DNA of 64,000 nt from Papaver somniferum (lineage: Eukaryota > Streptophyta > Magnoliopsida > Ranunculales > Papaveraceae). The notes under the pieces were generated by a model that was not told where the DNA came from, made no database searches, and worked only from the letters and a program-made list of their open reading frames with translations. Below are positions 1 through 11,354 of this stretch, piece by piece (positions within the stretch are counted from its first letter, which is position 1; each line of letters begins with the position of its first letter). The position numbers and the translations under genes are program-made. The stretch is taken from positions 159,096,770-159,160,769 of the forward strand of contig NC_039366.1 in assembly GCF_003573695.1 (NCBI RefSeq). The letters run 5' to 3'.

Positions 1-197
1 ACTGTTTTGAATCCTCTCTGCACTACACTACTGGGAGGAACGATTTCTACCTCCGGCAGCTCTCAGCCCATTTGTAGTGGATACTAAGGATATCCAGACA
101 CAAAATTAAGATAGATTGAAAGTTTAAAATATGGGAATATATCTCATATCTAGCTGATTGATGACAATATCAGTTTGTGCAGTAGGAAGAGTAATAC

Positions 198-696
198 CTA
201 GAATGTCGTGAGCCATGTCTCTGAATCGTAGAAGTCGATTTCCTAGTTGAGCATGATGTTCGAGAACCAATGAGATGAGATTGTATGAATAGAATGTGAT
301 GATAGCTCCCATGGTTAGACATGTTATTCCAGCAACCCAACCAAGCGAAGCAAAGGCGAAAGGAAGGCTGAGCAGTGGTGGTGCCACTATCGACGTTGTA
401 AGATGATACCCACAGTGTATCCATGACCCTGCACCACCATTATAACACAATAGTTACCAATTTGATCCCAAACATAAAGCAGAGAATTATGTAACTTTGA
501 GTATGTGTGTGTATATTAAATGATGATTAATACTTGTACTACCTTTGGATTTGAGAACGAATAGAGCACCAGCATCTAGTTCCTTTTCGTTAATTTGATC
601 ATGATCAGCAGCAACATGTTGTTTACTACCTGTTGTGGGAGTATCACTTGCATGGACTGCTGTAGAATTTGATGATGCCGTCACTGCAGTATTCAT
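198..696 (-). CDS. GABA transporter 1-like / amino acid permease, 5' exons only
   Basis: Two exons are readable on the minus strand. Exon 1 runs 696-543, begins with ATG and ends in DAGALFVLKSKG before a GT donor. Exon 2 runs 428-198, opens after a CAG acceptor and ends at ...RDMAHDILG before another GT donor. The phases agree (1 nt carried over). The joined product has an acidic, Ser/Thr-rich N-terminus, then the conserved amino-acid/auxin permease start (GSW.HCG.HLTTSIVAP, LLSLPFAFA, FYSYNL) covering the first two membrane helices. Plant GAT1-type proteins of this family import GABA at the plasma membrane and are about 430-460 residues, so roughly 128 residues are present here. The next expected exon is not convincing in the remaining 197 bases: the best continuation after an AG near 88 meets a stop codon. 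Either the gene continues beyond the window edge or it is a truncated copy. Confidence 0.75.
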
Positions 697-995
697 CTCT
701 ATCTACGATCTCCTGATTTTTCTCAGTTTATTGTCAATGTATGTACACTACGCATGATACACGGTGCACACATATAATAAAAGCGTAGTACACTGGATCC
801 ATAACAATGAAATATTATATCAATCCATGAACTTGTAAAATAAGAAAAAATCTCTTAGCCAGAACATCCATTGATTCTATCAATATTTCTAGACCAACCC
901 AAGATAATCCCTTGGATTATCCCGGGACCAATGTGGATGAATTATATGGTAAAATGAGACCTTACCAATAAAGTAAAATCGGGTTTTTTTCTCAT
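697..995. other. Upstream region of the transporter, no gene seen
   Basis: This is AT-rich sequence between the transporter start codon and the first Mutator-like element. It presumably holds the promoter and 5' UTR, but I see no element I can assign with confidence. A short imperfect palindrome containing GATAATCC/GGATTATC lies near 902-922. Confidence 0.3.
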
Positions 996-2531
996 GGGAT
1001 AATTAGAGTTTGGTACTCAGGTTTAGACCAATACTAGGTTTTGGTTTAACATTTGTCCAACGTTAGGACTTGGTACCTGGACCAGACGTTGACCCATTTT
1101 GACTGTATACGACCTAATTTTAATTGATTTTGTGAAATAAAAAACCGTAAAATACTGAGTTTACAAATCTATCCTTGAAGTGGATTTAATATCCAATGGT
1201 TGGAGAGAAAAAAAACAACTAATCTACGGCTCGCATGCAACAAACCAATTAATACTTGGCTATTCTTTCTCCGCCTCCTTGACAAACTCATCTTCTTCTT
1301 CCTCGGCCTCAATTATGGATCTCTCACTCAAAATAAACATCCATGAACAGTATACGTCTCAATTAGTGGTTACAATCGAATTCAAGGTTCGTGTACTGGG
1401 TAGTGCTTCCTTTTCTTCTTTCTACTTTAATTTGTTTTTGTTAATCAAGTTCCCATGATTTCTATAAGGAACAAAACCGCCGGAAACTCTTCAATCACAA
1501 AGCCATCAATTACTCTCCCAAATCAAAACCCCAATTTCAATAAATAGAAAACCCAACTTCGGAATCAAGCAAAACCCCTGTTTAGTGATTCAAATCAACA
1601 TCTCAATTTCATTAAGTTGAAACCTAATTTTTGAATCAAACAAAATTTTATTCACCGAAACAAACAAAACCTTAGTTTACTGATTAAATCAAATCTCAAT
1701 TTAGGTGTTAAACAAAACCCAAATTTCTACCCCCAATATTTAGGTTGACTCAGGGATGGAATTCAAATCAGATGAAATCAAAACCCAAATATCATTGACT
1801 CAGGGATGAAATCAAAACAAATCTCAATATGAAATCCAGAGAAGAAGGAGTCGATTCAAGAAATCATATGGAAGATGTTGATGGGTTTTAGGTTGACTCG
1901 GGGAGATTAAAGATTATGGCTAAGTTTGGTGGTCAGAATCTGTTGAGCACGAATCTGAGAGTTAGAGGTATTCTTGAGTTGTAGATGTGCTAACAGTGAA
2001 TTTAGAATATTGGGTTTGATTTGGAATGGAATTGTGAGCTAGAATGGTGATGGTAGTGCTGAGTACGTCGAGTTATGTGTACAACGCAAATAGAAGAGTG
2101 GAATGTTGGTGGTAGTTACAGGGGGTTTGATAATTCGAAGTTGCTACTGGTGGTGTTGTGAGATACTAATGAGAGAAAGAAGAATAGGGTTTATGTTGTC
2201 TGTGTAGTTGAATGTTGCAGCTGAGTTTGAGATTAAATTGAAGATAGGCTAATCTGAAGTTCGAATTAGATGAGAAGAAATGGAAGTCATGGTTCAGTGA
2301 TGTGGATTTGTAAATATTAAAAAAGTGAAGGTTATTTTAGTAAATAAGACGTCAATTTTATTTTTATTTATTTTAAATTTATTGTTTTAATATTTTCTAA
2401 ACAAAAAGTTAATATTTAATTGAGTCAACATGGGTCAACGTTTGGTCCAGGTACCAAGCCCTAACATTGGACAAATGTTAGACCAAAGCCTAGTGTTGGT
2501 CTAAACCCGAGTACCAAACTCTAAGTATCCC
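996..2531. mobile_element. Non-autonomous Mutator-like element (1.5 kb)
   Basis: Terminal inverted repeats of about 109 bp lie at 996-1104 and 2423-2531, both starting GGGATA(A/C)TTAGAGTTTGGT when read inward. The flanks carry a 9-bp target duplication, TTTTCTCAT at 987-995 and TTCTCTCAT at 2532-2540 (8 of 9 identical). Long inverted repeats with a 9-bp duplication are the hallmark of the Mutator superfamily. The 1.3-kb interior has no transposase and only short chance reading frames (for example 1180-1458), so movement would depend on a transposase supplied elsewhere. Its interior is rich in CAAATCAAAACCC-like words and could be captured host sequence, but no coding origin is visible. Confidence 0.85.
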
Positions 2532-2699
2532 TTCTCTCATTGGTTTTTCTTTTTTCTTTTATCTCTTTCATCTCTCTTCTGCATATTCTAATATTGTAAA
2601 TGGCAATAGTTATCTCAAGATTTCAGTGGATACTAATATCTGAGTTACAACTGTATAAGTTTTAATTTTACAGCTTTTGGAACAAAATTACTGTCTTCT

Positions 2700-4197
2700 C
2701 CCTGAACTTGTGGCTATGAATCAGAAATACTAACAAATCCAGAAGTTGGTGGTGGATAATACCTGAAATGGCATCTGTTTGCATAGTGGCCCTTTTTCCT
2801 ACATATCTAACATTCTACTTGTAAAAAATCCCATTGACTCTTTGTATTGGATGAAGAACCATTTGAAGTAGAAGTATTGTTATAGTTCACAGATTGAGTA
2901 CCATTACTTTAACACCAGTATTTCTGTTATTAGTATAACCATTATTACCAAAACCATTCTTCTTCTTATTAGCAGTACGAGAATAGCTTGACCCAGCACC
3001 AGAACTTGAATTTCTTCCATAAAAAGCAGAGATATTCTGACTATCTAGCATATTATTTGTAGACTGATCTTGATCAATTAATCATTGCTCATGTGTAAGC
3101 AGTCTTGCATTTAATTCACTAAAAGTAAAAGGAGTAGTTTTATTTTGAGCAGAAATAATAAAATTATGATACTCTCTGCCTAACCCATTCAATACATGCA
3201 TAAGTAAGTCAGAGTCACTTACTTTCTCACCAATTGCTGCAAGAGAATCAGCAGTGCCTTTGATTTAATGAACATATACCTGAACAAATAAATTTCCTTT
3301 TCTAATTCCATATAATTGTGCTCTTAACATATTCTTCCTTGCCATGTATTGAGACCTAAAATTAGTTTCAAGATATTGCTAAATCTCTCTAGCAGTTGTT
3401 AAACCTAAAACATCTCCAGAAATTGTTGCTGTAAACGTACCCTTGAGACAACTAACAACAAATATATCCATCTTTCTCCATTGAACCCATCTGGGATTAA
3501 ACCTAAGAATTCCATCAATCATAATTCTTTCCTCTGGTGTTTGAATTTCACCATTAACATGACCATAAAGATCAGTAGTGATCAAGATAGACTCAAATTG
3601 ATCTCGCCACAACAAAAAATTAGTCGAATCTAACTTTTCAGATACAAAATTATTGATATTTGTGAAAGGTAATGAAAATTTACCCGAATCTAAGATGTTT
3701 GCAGCGGAAGACATATCTGAATTTCTTGAGATGATATTATCGGTGTTATTGATGCGCTTGTGACGATGAACATAAAATTGCATATCAAAAATTGATGAAA
3801 CAGATCAGGGAAAATCAAGAATTGAGATGTTCTTGATATAGAAAATTGTATTGAAAAAGATTAATGTATGATAGAGATCGCCCAAAAGATTGTTGAGAGA
3901 AAGTTATTGAGGTTGTTCTTGAAAATTATGAAGAATGAAATATTGTTTTAGGGTTTTGAATCAGAACTTGTCTGATACCATGAGAAATATCAGAGTAAAG
4001 AAAGTTTTTCTATTATTGAAAAGGTGTCCAAAGTTAACGTTACAGAATTTAACACTGTTAGGACATTATTTATAAGTTTCATTACAATAATAAAAGCCAA
4101 TCATTGACTTTATCAATCCAGACCAACTTGATTATTTGATCCAGACCGACTTGACTATTTGACTTACTAATAAATACAGATGATATGAATAGCCACA
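2700..4197 (-). mobile_element. Truncated Ty1/copia element: 5' LTR, primer site and gag
   Basis: Reading the minus strand from 4197, a candidate LTR of about 217 bp (3981-4197) starts TGTGGC and ends in CTCA. It is directly followed by a primer-binding site complementary to initiator tRNA-Met (TGGTATCAGA, at 3969-3980) and then a decayed gag. No protease, integrase, reverse transcriptase or 3' LTR follows before the Mutator-like element ending at 2531, so only the 5' end of the element survives. The outer LTR edge is inferred only from its TG start and is less certain than the inner one. Confidence 0.7.
2740..3783 (-). pseudogene. Copia gag polyprotein fragment with zinc knuckle
   Basis: The intact piece (3783-3379) includes LDSTNFLLWRDQFESIL and VQWRKMDIFVVSCLKGT, the pattern of plant copia gag (UBN2 / Retrotran_gag_2 type). 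Further on in the minus direction, interrupted by stops and frameshifts, come the low-complexity Asn/Gly/Ser linker and, near 2745-2810, a zinc knuckle reading C..C...GHYANRC. The capsid core and CCHC knuckle normally package element RNA into cytoplasmic particles. Several frame disruptions make this copy dead. Confidence 0.75.
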
Positions 4198-4411
4198 ATG
4201 TGAAGAAGAGTGGAATTTTGAAAGATGAAATGAATCAAATAATCTGAATCCTAAACTTCAATTGATATTTCTGATTTTGAGTTTCGACTGAGGAATTTTG
4301 GAGTTGAAGGGGGATTTGACTTCCCAATACGCCACTCTAAGAATTGAAATTTTAAGCAACTCTATTTTTACCAAGCAATTGTTTATCGATTTGAGTAAGT
4401 ATCATATCCTC
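4198..4411. other. Short spacer, nothing recognised
   Basis: AT-rich sequence between the copia fragment and the retroposon. It contains no reading frame or repeat that I could identify. Confidence 0.3.
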
Positions 4412-4423
4412 ATCCAGTTTGGA

Positions 4424-5164
4424 GCTTTTTTTTTATGAACAATGAACCTTTTCATTAATGAAAATTCGAGGTTACAATGAGTTTAAGATCGAAAATAAGA
4501 GAATACAAAGTAATAACAACATACCCTAAAAGTACAATACCGAGAAATCCGACAAGAGAAAGAGAAGGATTACCGGAGTAAGACAAATACAAGTATGAAT
4601 AAGATCCGATTAACTCGGAAGAAGGATGGTTTTTCTCGGAATTAACTTCCAACCATTTAGTTTATTTTTTTTTTATAGAAAGATGTGCTCCCAAAGTAGG
4701 AGTGATTTGCTCAAATCTCTTGTAACTAGTGATGAAGCTTCCGTCGTCAAAAAGATCACCTATGGATATTCCGTCGCTGGGTAAGTTGATGATGAAGATT
4801 CCAATTAAGATTTCGTCGTCGGAGACAACCAAGATGAAGATTTATTCGTTGGAGAGCATGAAGAGCATCACCATTGATCTTAAAACCCAACCCAGTAACC
4901 AAGAATCGCCATTAAAGCGAAGATAAACCTAAAAAGAGTAGATAAAACCACCATAACGGTGTAGATAAGTAGGAAACATAATAAAAACTACACTAAACTA
5001 CTAACTAACCTAAAAAACAAGGAATAATGAAAAAAAACTGCTCAAATCTAGTCCATTTTTGGACTAGATCTGAGCAGAGAAGGGTTGTTCTTGATGGTGT
5101 TGTTGAAGAAGAAGGAGCGAGAGAGAGAGAGAGAGGGGAGGAGAGGGAGAAAAAAATCTTTTGT
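4424..5164 (-). mobile_element. Poly(A)-tailed retroposon with 12-bp target duplication
   Basis: The element ends in an A9 tail on the minus strand (T run at 4426-4434). It is flanked by the perfect 12-bp direct repeat ATCCAGTTTGGA at 4412-4423 and 5165-5176, the signature of target-primed reverse transcription by LINE machinery. Its 5' end (5164 side) is CT-rich (5100-5155) like a plant L1 leader. The 3' end carries ATTAATGAAAAGGTTCATTG just before the tail, as plant LINE 3' ends do. Neither endonuclease nor reverse transcriptase is present. A 17-bp inverted repeat with one mismatch lies at 5038-5077. It may be an internally deleted LINE derivative or a non-coding retroposon family. The 65-residue frame at 4652-4455 has a hydrophobic stretch but I do not recognise it. 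Confidence 0.75.
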
Positions 5165-5177
5165 ATCCAGTTTGGAC

Positions 5178-5410
5178 CTAATAGTTGTTATCCATCCCCA
5201 TAGGAACCCGACAATTACTAGATCATCCTGTAGGAACCTGACAGTTAGCTCATTCCCGTAAGGACTCGACAGTTAGTAGCCTAAGCTCATACTTACAGGG
5301 ACCTGTCAGTTATAGCTCATCCTCGTAGGTACTCGTTAGTTATAGCTCATCACCGTAGGGACCCGACATTTACTAGCCTTAGCTCATCCCGAAGGGACCC
5401 GTCAATTAAA
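5178..5410. repeat. Degenerate tandem repeat, about 30-bp unit
   Basis: Roughly seven to eight diverged copies of a unit close to TAGCTCATCCCCGTAGGGAC + CCGACAGTTA follow one another. Copies are recognised by GGGACCCGACA-like cores (for example near 5203, 5230, 5258, 5299, 5358 and 5393). Divergence between copies is high, suggesting an old minisatellite. Confidence 0.65.
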
Positions 5411-5717
5411 CAGATATGAACTACTCTAGAAAGAAATAATGATCATTTCCAGCTCGATGGTATGAACTTCCACCATGCGTAGCAACCATCATTATCGTGT
5501 CATATGAGTTACGTACCTTGTGTAATAATAACATTGATTAACTCGCAAGGCGAGGCAGATAATATGAATTACCTCCAACGACAATAATTATTTCTTGTGT
5601 TATGGGTTGTACAATTATCATATGGTATGAATTCTCTCGGAAGGCAACAATCATCTCTCACTAGGTAATATATGAACAACCAATGAATTGACTGCAACTA
5701 CCTCTTACTTCCAAGGT
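5411..5717. repeat. Diffuse degenerate repeat, interrupted by the next element
   Basis: Loose copies of TATGAA(T/C)T..CTC..AAGGCAACAATCAT recur near 5459, 5567, 5628 and 5669. They resume at about 7060-7100 after the Mutator-like insertion. No coding potential is visible. Confidence 0.4.
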
Positions 5718-5726
5718 TACAATCAT

Positions 5727-7050
5727 GAGGTTTTAATAAAGTGCCACACTTTCAATTCCATATTTAAGAAAGTGTCACTGTTTTTTTTCATAATTTATGA
5801 AATGCCATACTGTTGACCTTTTCCATCCTTTTTTTTTTTGTTGAGAAAACGACTAACATAAGTTAAAGTATACGTGGAAATAATCCATCCTTGTTAAAAG
5901 ACATCAAAACCTTCAAATCACGTGACTCGGGCCTAACTAAATCGCACTCAGTAACGAGTTGCCTGGGACCTAATTGAAGATTGTTCATCTTCTTCGCAAA
6001 CAACCTAAAAAATCTAAGCAATTAAGAGGTAGAGATTGAGATCATAGAACAATTTTCATACCATTAAAAATCACTGCAACTCAATGATCCCATTCTTATA
6101 TCTTTAGCACCATCACCAACTTGATACATATTAATAAAATGGATTAAGAATTCCTTTACATGAAACAAAATGGAATCAGAACATAGTTTTACTGTATATC
6201 AAGTCATTCACTAATAATAGCATCAACACAAACCTCCTCATATATTGATTCGATTATAAACCCCATGAAAGCATTCAAGAAACAAAATCAAACTCAAAAT
6301 TCGTTCACATACTGCTGATGTAGTTAGAAAACAAATCAAACCCCTATAATCATACATAATTAATACTGATTGAGATCAAAACAACTACAAATATACAAAT
6401 CAACTGATATTGTACAAATCAACAAAGAAAACACCAATCAACTATTTGAAATCCCTTCGCTTCAACAACAATTAGTCTCATGCTAACGAAGAAAGCTTCT
6501 GATTTCACTTTATCAAACAAAGCTAGGGTTTCATATATCACACCTGAAAATAATCTTCTTCTTCTTCTTCGCCTTCTTCTCATTTAGTTCCATCATCAAA
6601 TAAAAATCAAATATCAATTTCACTCAAGATTTCAATCGATTGAACTTTGGGATTTCGTATCCTCCTTACCCCCCCCCCCCCCCCCCCNNNNNNNNNNNNN
6701 NNNNNNNNNNNNNNNNNNNNNNNNNNNNNNNNNNNNNNNNNNNNNNNNNNNNNNNNNNNNNNNNNNNNNNNNNNNNNNNNNNNNNNNNNNNNNNNNNNNN
6801 NNNNNNNNNNNNNNNNNCCCCCCCCCCTAAACCCTATAAAAAAACTAAAGAGAAGATGAGAAACGATTATGAGGACATGTAACTAATTGCATGCATCACG
6901 ATAAGTTGACCATTTCAATTATAAATGACTAATCATGTGGACCTTGACGGAATTGATAATTGTAGTGGCATTTTATAAGTTCTGGAGAGAAAAAATGGTG
7001 GCACTTTATTAAACCGGAAAACCAAAGTGTCGCATTTTTTTAAAATTACC
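5727..7050. mobile_element. Non-autonomous Mutator-like element containing an assembly gap
   Basis: A perfect 9-bp target duplication TACAATCAT stands at 5718-5726 and 7051-7059. The termini form imperfect inverted repeats: the left end reads TTAATAAAGTGCCACACTTT and the right end, inverted, reads TTTAAAAAAATGCGACACTTT. Both ends carry a second block with AAATGCCA(T/C) about 90 bp inside. No transposase is visible. On the minus strand a short frame near 5990-5865 could be captured sequence but is too short to assign. The interior includes a poly-C run, 130 unknown bases, then another poly-C run. Confidence 0.8.
6688..6817. other. Assembly gap (130 N) flanked by poly-C
   Basis: The N run is preceded by 19 consecutive C (6669-6687) and followed by 10 C (6818-6827). 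Sequencing probably failed in a long C homopolymer (G-run on the other strand). The true length is unknown, and apparent reading frames across it are meaningless. Confidence 0.95.
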
Positions 7051-7059
7051 TACAATCAT

Positions 7060-8550
7060 CTCTGAATGGATGGGATGAACTGCCAAGCAACAACCAACCC
7101 TTTTCAGACGATACGAACAACCTCGCAGAGTTGTGCTGAACCGCAAAACGGCTGCCTTGTAGTTGAGGAAAACCTAATAGTTATGATTTATTTGTCTGCT
7201 AAAACTTACTGTAACGAGTGAAAATTTGGATTCAATGAGTGATATCAGGAACATGAGTCAGAAAACAAAAGTACTGTAACTGATTGAAAACCAAGTACGA
7301 CGCATTGAGATTTAAGAGGTGAGTTCTTCTTCTATCCATAAAGAAAAAGTTCTTCTTCAACTGCAACACCATCCATAATTAGGCCAAATTTAAAAACAAA
7401 AAAAATCATGATAGTATCAAGATGATTATAGATACAGTTTTTTTTGCAAATATACAAAAACCCCTCTGTCATATATAATAAATTTAGAATTAGAATCATA
7501 TAAAAAATTAAATCTTAAAAAAATTAGGGTTTCTTGTTATTTCTCAATCCCCAAATTAGTTTCAAGTCATACAAAAACCAAAACAAAATCAATCATATTC
7601 AACGGCTTGGTTTTGATTAAATGCTAAGTTTTCTTTTTTAATTATATAATGGTTTATGATTTTTGCATTTGATCAGAAGCTACGTCGCATGTACACTTCA
7701 AGAAAGATGTTGTAAACGTGTCGGGCACATGCACGGACACGACACGGTTATGACACTTGGCCAATCCACGATGGAATGCCACATCATGTGTCACGTAGAA
7801 TCGACATTGGACACTTTGCGGATACTAATTGGACACTTACAGACACACCATAAATGATTCATTTTGAATTGGAAATCAAAATAAACTAAATGTGATGCTG
7901 GTTTGTTCTCATTTTAGTCAAATTCAAGCATTATGCATGAAAGACTTTATCATTATTACATTATTAATATTTTACTTAATTAGTGATAAAGTATTTTAAA
8001 CATAAGAATAATAATTTTGTTGAGTAGATTGTTGTAAAATCTCGTTTTAATGGTGTGAGAAATACATATAACGTGTCCCCATAACCCTATTTTTTGAGAT
8101 TTAGCGTGTCCTAGTAACCGCGTCGCGTCGTATTATGTCCCTATCCGTATCCGTGAGACATAGATTGGAAGTGATAAAACATCGGATTTTTCTGACACAG
8201 CTTCTCGGAAGGAAAAAAAATATGTGAGAACCTATAAGAAAGAGAGACAAAGAATATAAGAGGAAAGAAATTCCCCCTCCCCCATTGTTGTCCCCCATGA
8301 CGTGGCTTCGATCTAAACTCTTCGTCTAGGATTTTTGAACTCTTAGGGGTCCGTGGAGGGTCCAGGACTGAGTCCGAATAACCATTAACCTTATAGCTTG
8401 TATTGGGGGATGATTGTTGGGGATTACTTTTGGGGGACGCGAAACATTTTCGGTGCTTTTCATACAGTCTGACAGGTGTATACTAGCTGTCTAGACACAT
8501 TGGATCTCAGATAATCCACGAGATTATCCCAAGTGTATCTAGAATCGAAA
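7060..8550. other. Intergenic, no gene recognised
   Basis: After the tail of the degenerate repeat there is AT-rich sequence. Around 7715-7830 the words GACACGG, GACACTTGG and GGACACTT recur, a style seen in plant DNA-transposon relics, with related words inverted near 8070-8150. The boundaries are not clear enough to call an element. Confidence 0.3.
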
Positions 8551-8551
8551 A

Positions 8552-8709
8552 TGATTTACTCACCGAAGAATTTGCACCGCATTCTCACCGTGTGAGAGGA
8601 TTGGTGGGGCCCATTTCTGCCCCACCCCTATCCCAATTCGCCGAACGCTGTCTTGGGTCAGTGCGATTTCCTTCGGTGCATTCATGGTGCAACTTCTTCG
8701 GTGGGTCTA
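8552..8709. repeat. Short inverted repeat, possible MITE
   Basis: CACCGAAGAATTTGCACC (8562-8579) is mirrored by GGTGCAACTTCTTCGGTG (8685-8702), with one mismatch. A further GGTGGGGC/GCCCCACC stem lies between them (8604-8627). The fold-back structure suggests a small MITE-like element, but I could not identify a target duplication. Confidence 0.35.
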
Positions 8710-8885
8710 GCAAGACTGGTATAGAATTATCGATTCCATATCCAAAATCATCAACGATCTTTGGCTTTTGTTGACTTGACGTCTCTTGACCCCATTAATT
8801 CGCAATTAAACTACAAAACTTCTCACTCTAGCGAACCTTCAACGTATTTTTCTTTTGTTTATTATATCCAGATGATTGAAAATAC

Positions 8886-11354
8886 TGAAAAAGCGGGGGT
8901 CTAACAACACCACCCAATATTTCTCTTAGCAATCTGTATGGACTAACTCTGAAATACTTTGCTAGAGAATCAACTAGACAGTCAGACTCAATCTAGATAA
9001 AAGTATCTCAAGGAGTTAATATCTCTCTCTTGGTTTGATCTTTACTCAAGCTAAAAAAATACCGAGTCTTTATCAAACAAAAGGTATAACTTGGATGGTA
9101 CCAAAGACCAATATCCAAGTGTTAATCAATGAAATCAACAACAACAAGGTCAGATCTCTAATTGATTAAACTTCAACGCACAACCTGTATTATTTCAAAT
9201 TATAAAGATAAAACAATATAATGCGGAAATTGAAATAACACAGATGCCAGAAGTTTTGTTAACGAGGAAACCGCAAATGCGGAAAAACCCCGGGACCTAG
9301 TCTATATTGAATTCACACTGTATTAAGTCGCTACAGACACTAGCCTACTCCAAACTAACTTCGGACTGGACTATAGTTGAACCCCAATCGGTCTCCCACT
9401 AATTCAAGGTACAGTTGTACTCCTACGCCTCTGATCCCAGCAGGATACTGCGCACTTGATTCCCTTAGCTGATCTCACCCACAACCAAGAGTTGCTGCAA
9501 CCCAAAATCGCAGACTTGATAAGAAACAAATCTGTCTCACACAGAAAAGTCTATCAAAGGATAAATCTGCCTCCCACAGAAAAACCCTAGGATTTTGTTC
9601 CGTCTTAAGATATGAAATCAAGGTGAACAGGAACCAATTGATAATCCGGTCTTATATTGCCGAAGAACATCCTAGATTAATCAATCACCTCTCAACAGTC
9701 TTACTTGAGTACACAAGAGGACATCGAGGAATCACAAACAGTGAGACAAAGATGTTTGTGACTTCTTTATCTTGCCTATCGGAGAACTTTCACGATCTCA
9801 AGCCAATCAGAGATTGTACTTGTACGATAGAAGATGCAAGATCAGATCACACAACTACGATAAAAGTAGTATCGGTCTGGCCTTACAATCCCAATGAAGT
9901 CTTTAAGTCGTTAACCTGGTTTTAGAGAAGAAAACCAAAGGTTAGAGGAGAATCGACTCTAGCGAGCGCACTAGTATCACACAGATGTGTAAGGATTGGT
10001 TTTGCCCAATGCTAGATGTCTCATATATATAGTCTTCAAATCAGGGGTTTGCCTTAGTTACAAAGCAATCAATATTCACCGTTAGATGAAAACCTAATTT
10101 AGATTCAAGCTAATATTTATCAACCGTTAGATCGAAACTTAGCTTGTCACACACACTTGAGATCTACGTTTACTTGGTTTGTGAAAACCGTGCCCAAACG
10201 TGTACGTGTATGTTGGTTCAACATAGTAACCCAAAAGGTCAACCATACGAGCATTTCATATTAACCTTGTTCTTCTTCACCGTAACTAGTTCAATTGACT
10301 CAAATGAACTAGTTAGAGAGTTGTTCAATTGCTATGAGATCTCATGTAACTACACAAGACACAACTGAAACAAAGATGATTCGATTCGATTGAATCGGCT
10401 CATGAAATTTATAGCCACGGTTTGCATACTGCATTCCTTAATAATTTAAGTTTCATGTTCAGAGCACACCTTTAGATCATAACCCACTCAAGTATGCAAA
10501 CAAGTTCGCGGACTTAAGACAACCGGCAGAGTTTTCCAAACTCAGCCAAAAATCTCGACAAGGAGACTTCCGCCAGTTCGCGGACTAGGTTCGCGGACTG
10601 AGTTCGCGGACTAAACACGCAAACGAGTTTTTGGAAAATCCCAGCAGAAATTCTCGGCAAGAGAACTTCCGTCTATTCGCGGACTGAGTTCGCAAACTGA
10701 GTTCACGGACTTGGCAAAGCTAATTCCTCTGGTTTCTCTCAGTCAACAAAGTTCGCAAACTTCGGATTAAGGAATAGGACTTATGCACATTTGTGTTTCC
10801 ACACAATGCTTATATCCATCATTGGTTATATAGACCTAAACTCTCATTCCAACCATTGAAACATTCTTAGAGGACGTTATATAGTTGTTACACTATTCTC
10901 GTCAAAGCGATTTTCAAAGTGATTGAAACAATATGACTTTCGTCATTAGGTGAAGATAAACCTGATCAAAGCGAAACGCTTTACCAACACATGATTTCGA
11001 GATATAGATAGGCGATATATACTCGGCTCGAAATATCAAATGTGTATGATCCAGTCTATATAGCATACGACTTTTGTCTCATAAGAAGTAGGAGATAGAA
11101 GAGATAGACTTTTGAGTGATAGATAAGTTCAAGTCTCCACATACCTTTTTGTTGATGAAGTTCCACGGTTCCTTGAGTAGATCTTCGTCGTTGTATGATG
11201 AATCTCCATGAAGTCCTTGAGCTCAACTACACTTTTCTATCCTAGATCGAGACTTAGCTATGTAGACTAGAAATCAAGACTCATAGTTTTGATCACTAAC
11301 ATTGACAAACATGCTTAGCAACGCATGCGAGGTCGACCGAGCTATGCTCTAACA
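8886..11354 (-). repeat. 3' LTR of the Sirevirus-like element
   Basis: This copy is colinear with 18811-21258. Its U3 part (10500-10760) contains repeated GTTCGCGGAC / GTTCGCAAAC words. The region 10561-10620 has three tandem GTTCGCGGACT copies where the 5' LTR has one. The 100-residue frame at 9623-9925 exists in both LTRs and is not a gene. Confidence 0.9.

Noticed and set aside
1180..1458. 92-residue frame inside the first Mutator-like element
   Set aside because: Composition is that of AT-rich noncoding DNA, with a Ser run and no recognised motif.
6640..6882. Frames running across the poly-C/N gap
   Set aside because: They exist only because unknown bases contain no stop codons.
7663..7857. 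64-residue frame with repeated His and Thr
   Set aside because: It arises from recurring GACAC words and has no initiation context or homologous exon.
9623..9925. 100-residue reading frame, also present at 19547-19849
   Set aside because: Both copies lie at the same place in the two LTRs of one element, so this is LTR sequence and not a gene pair.
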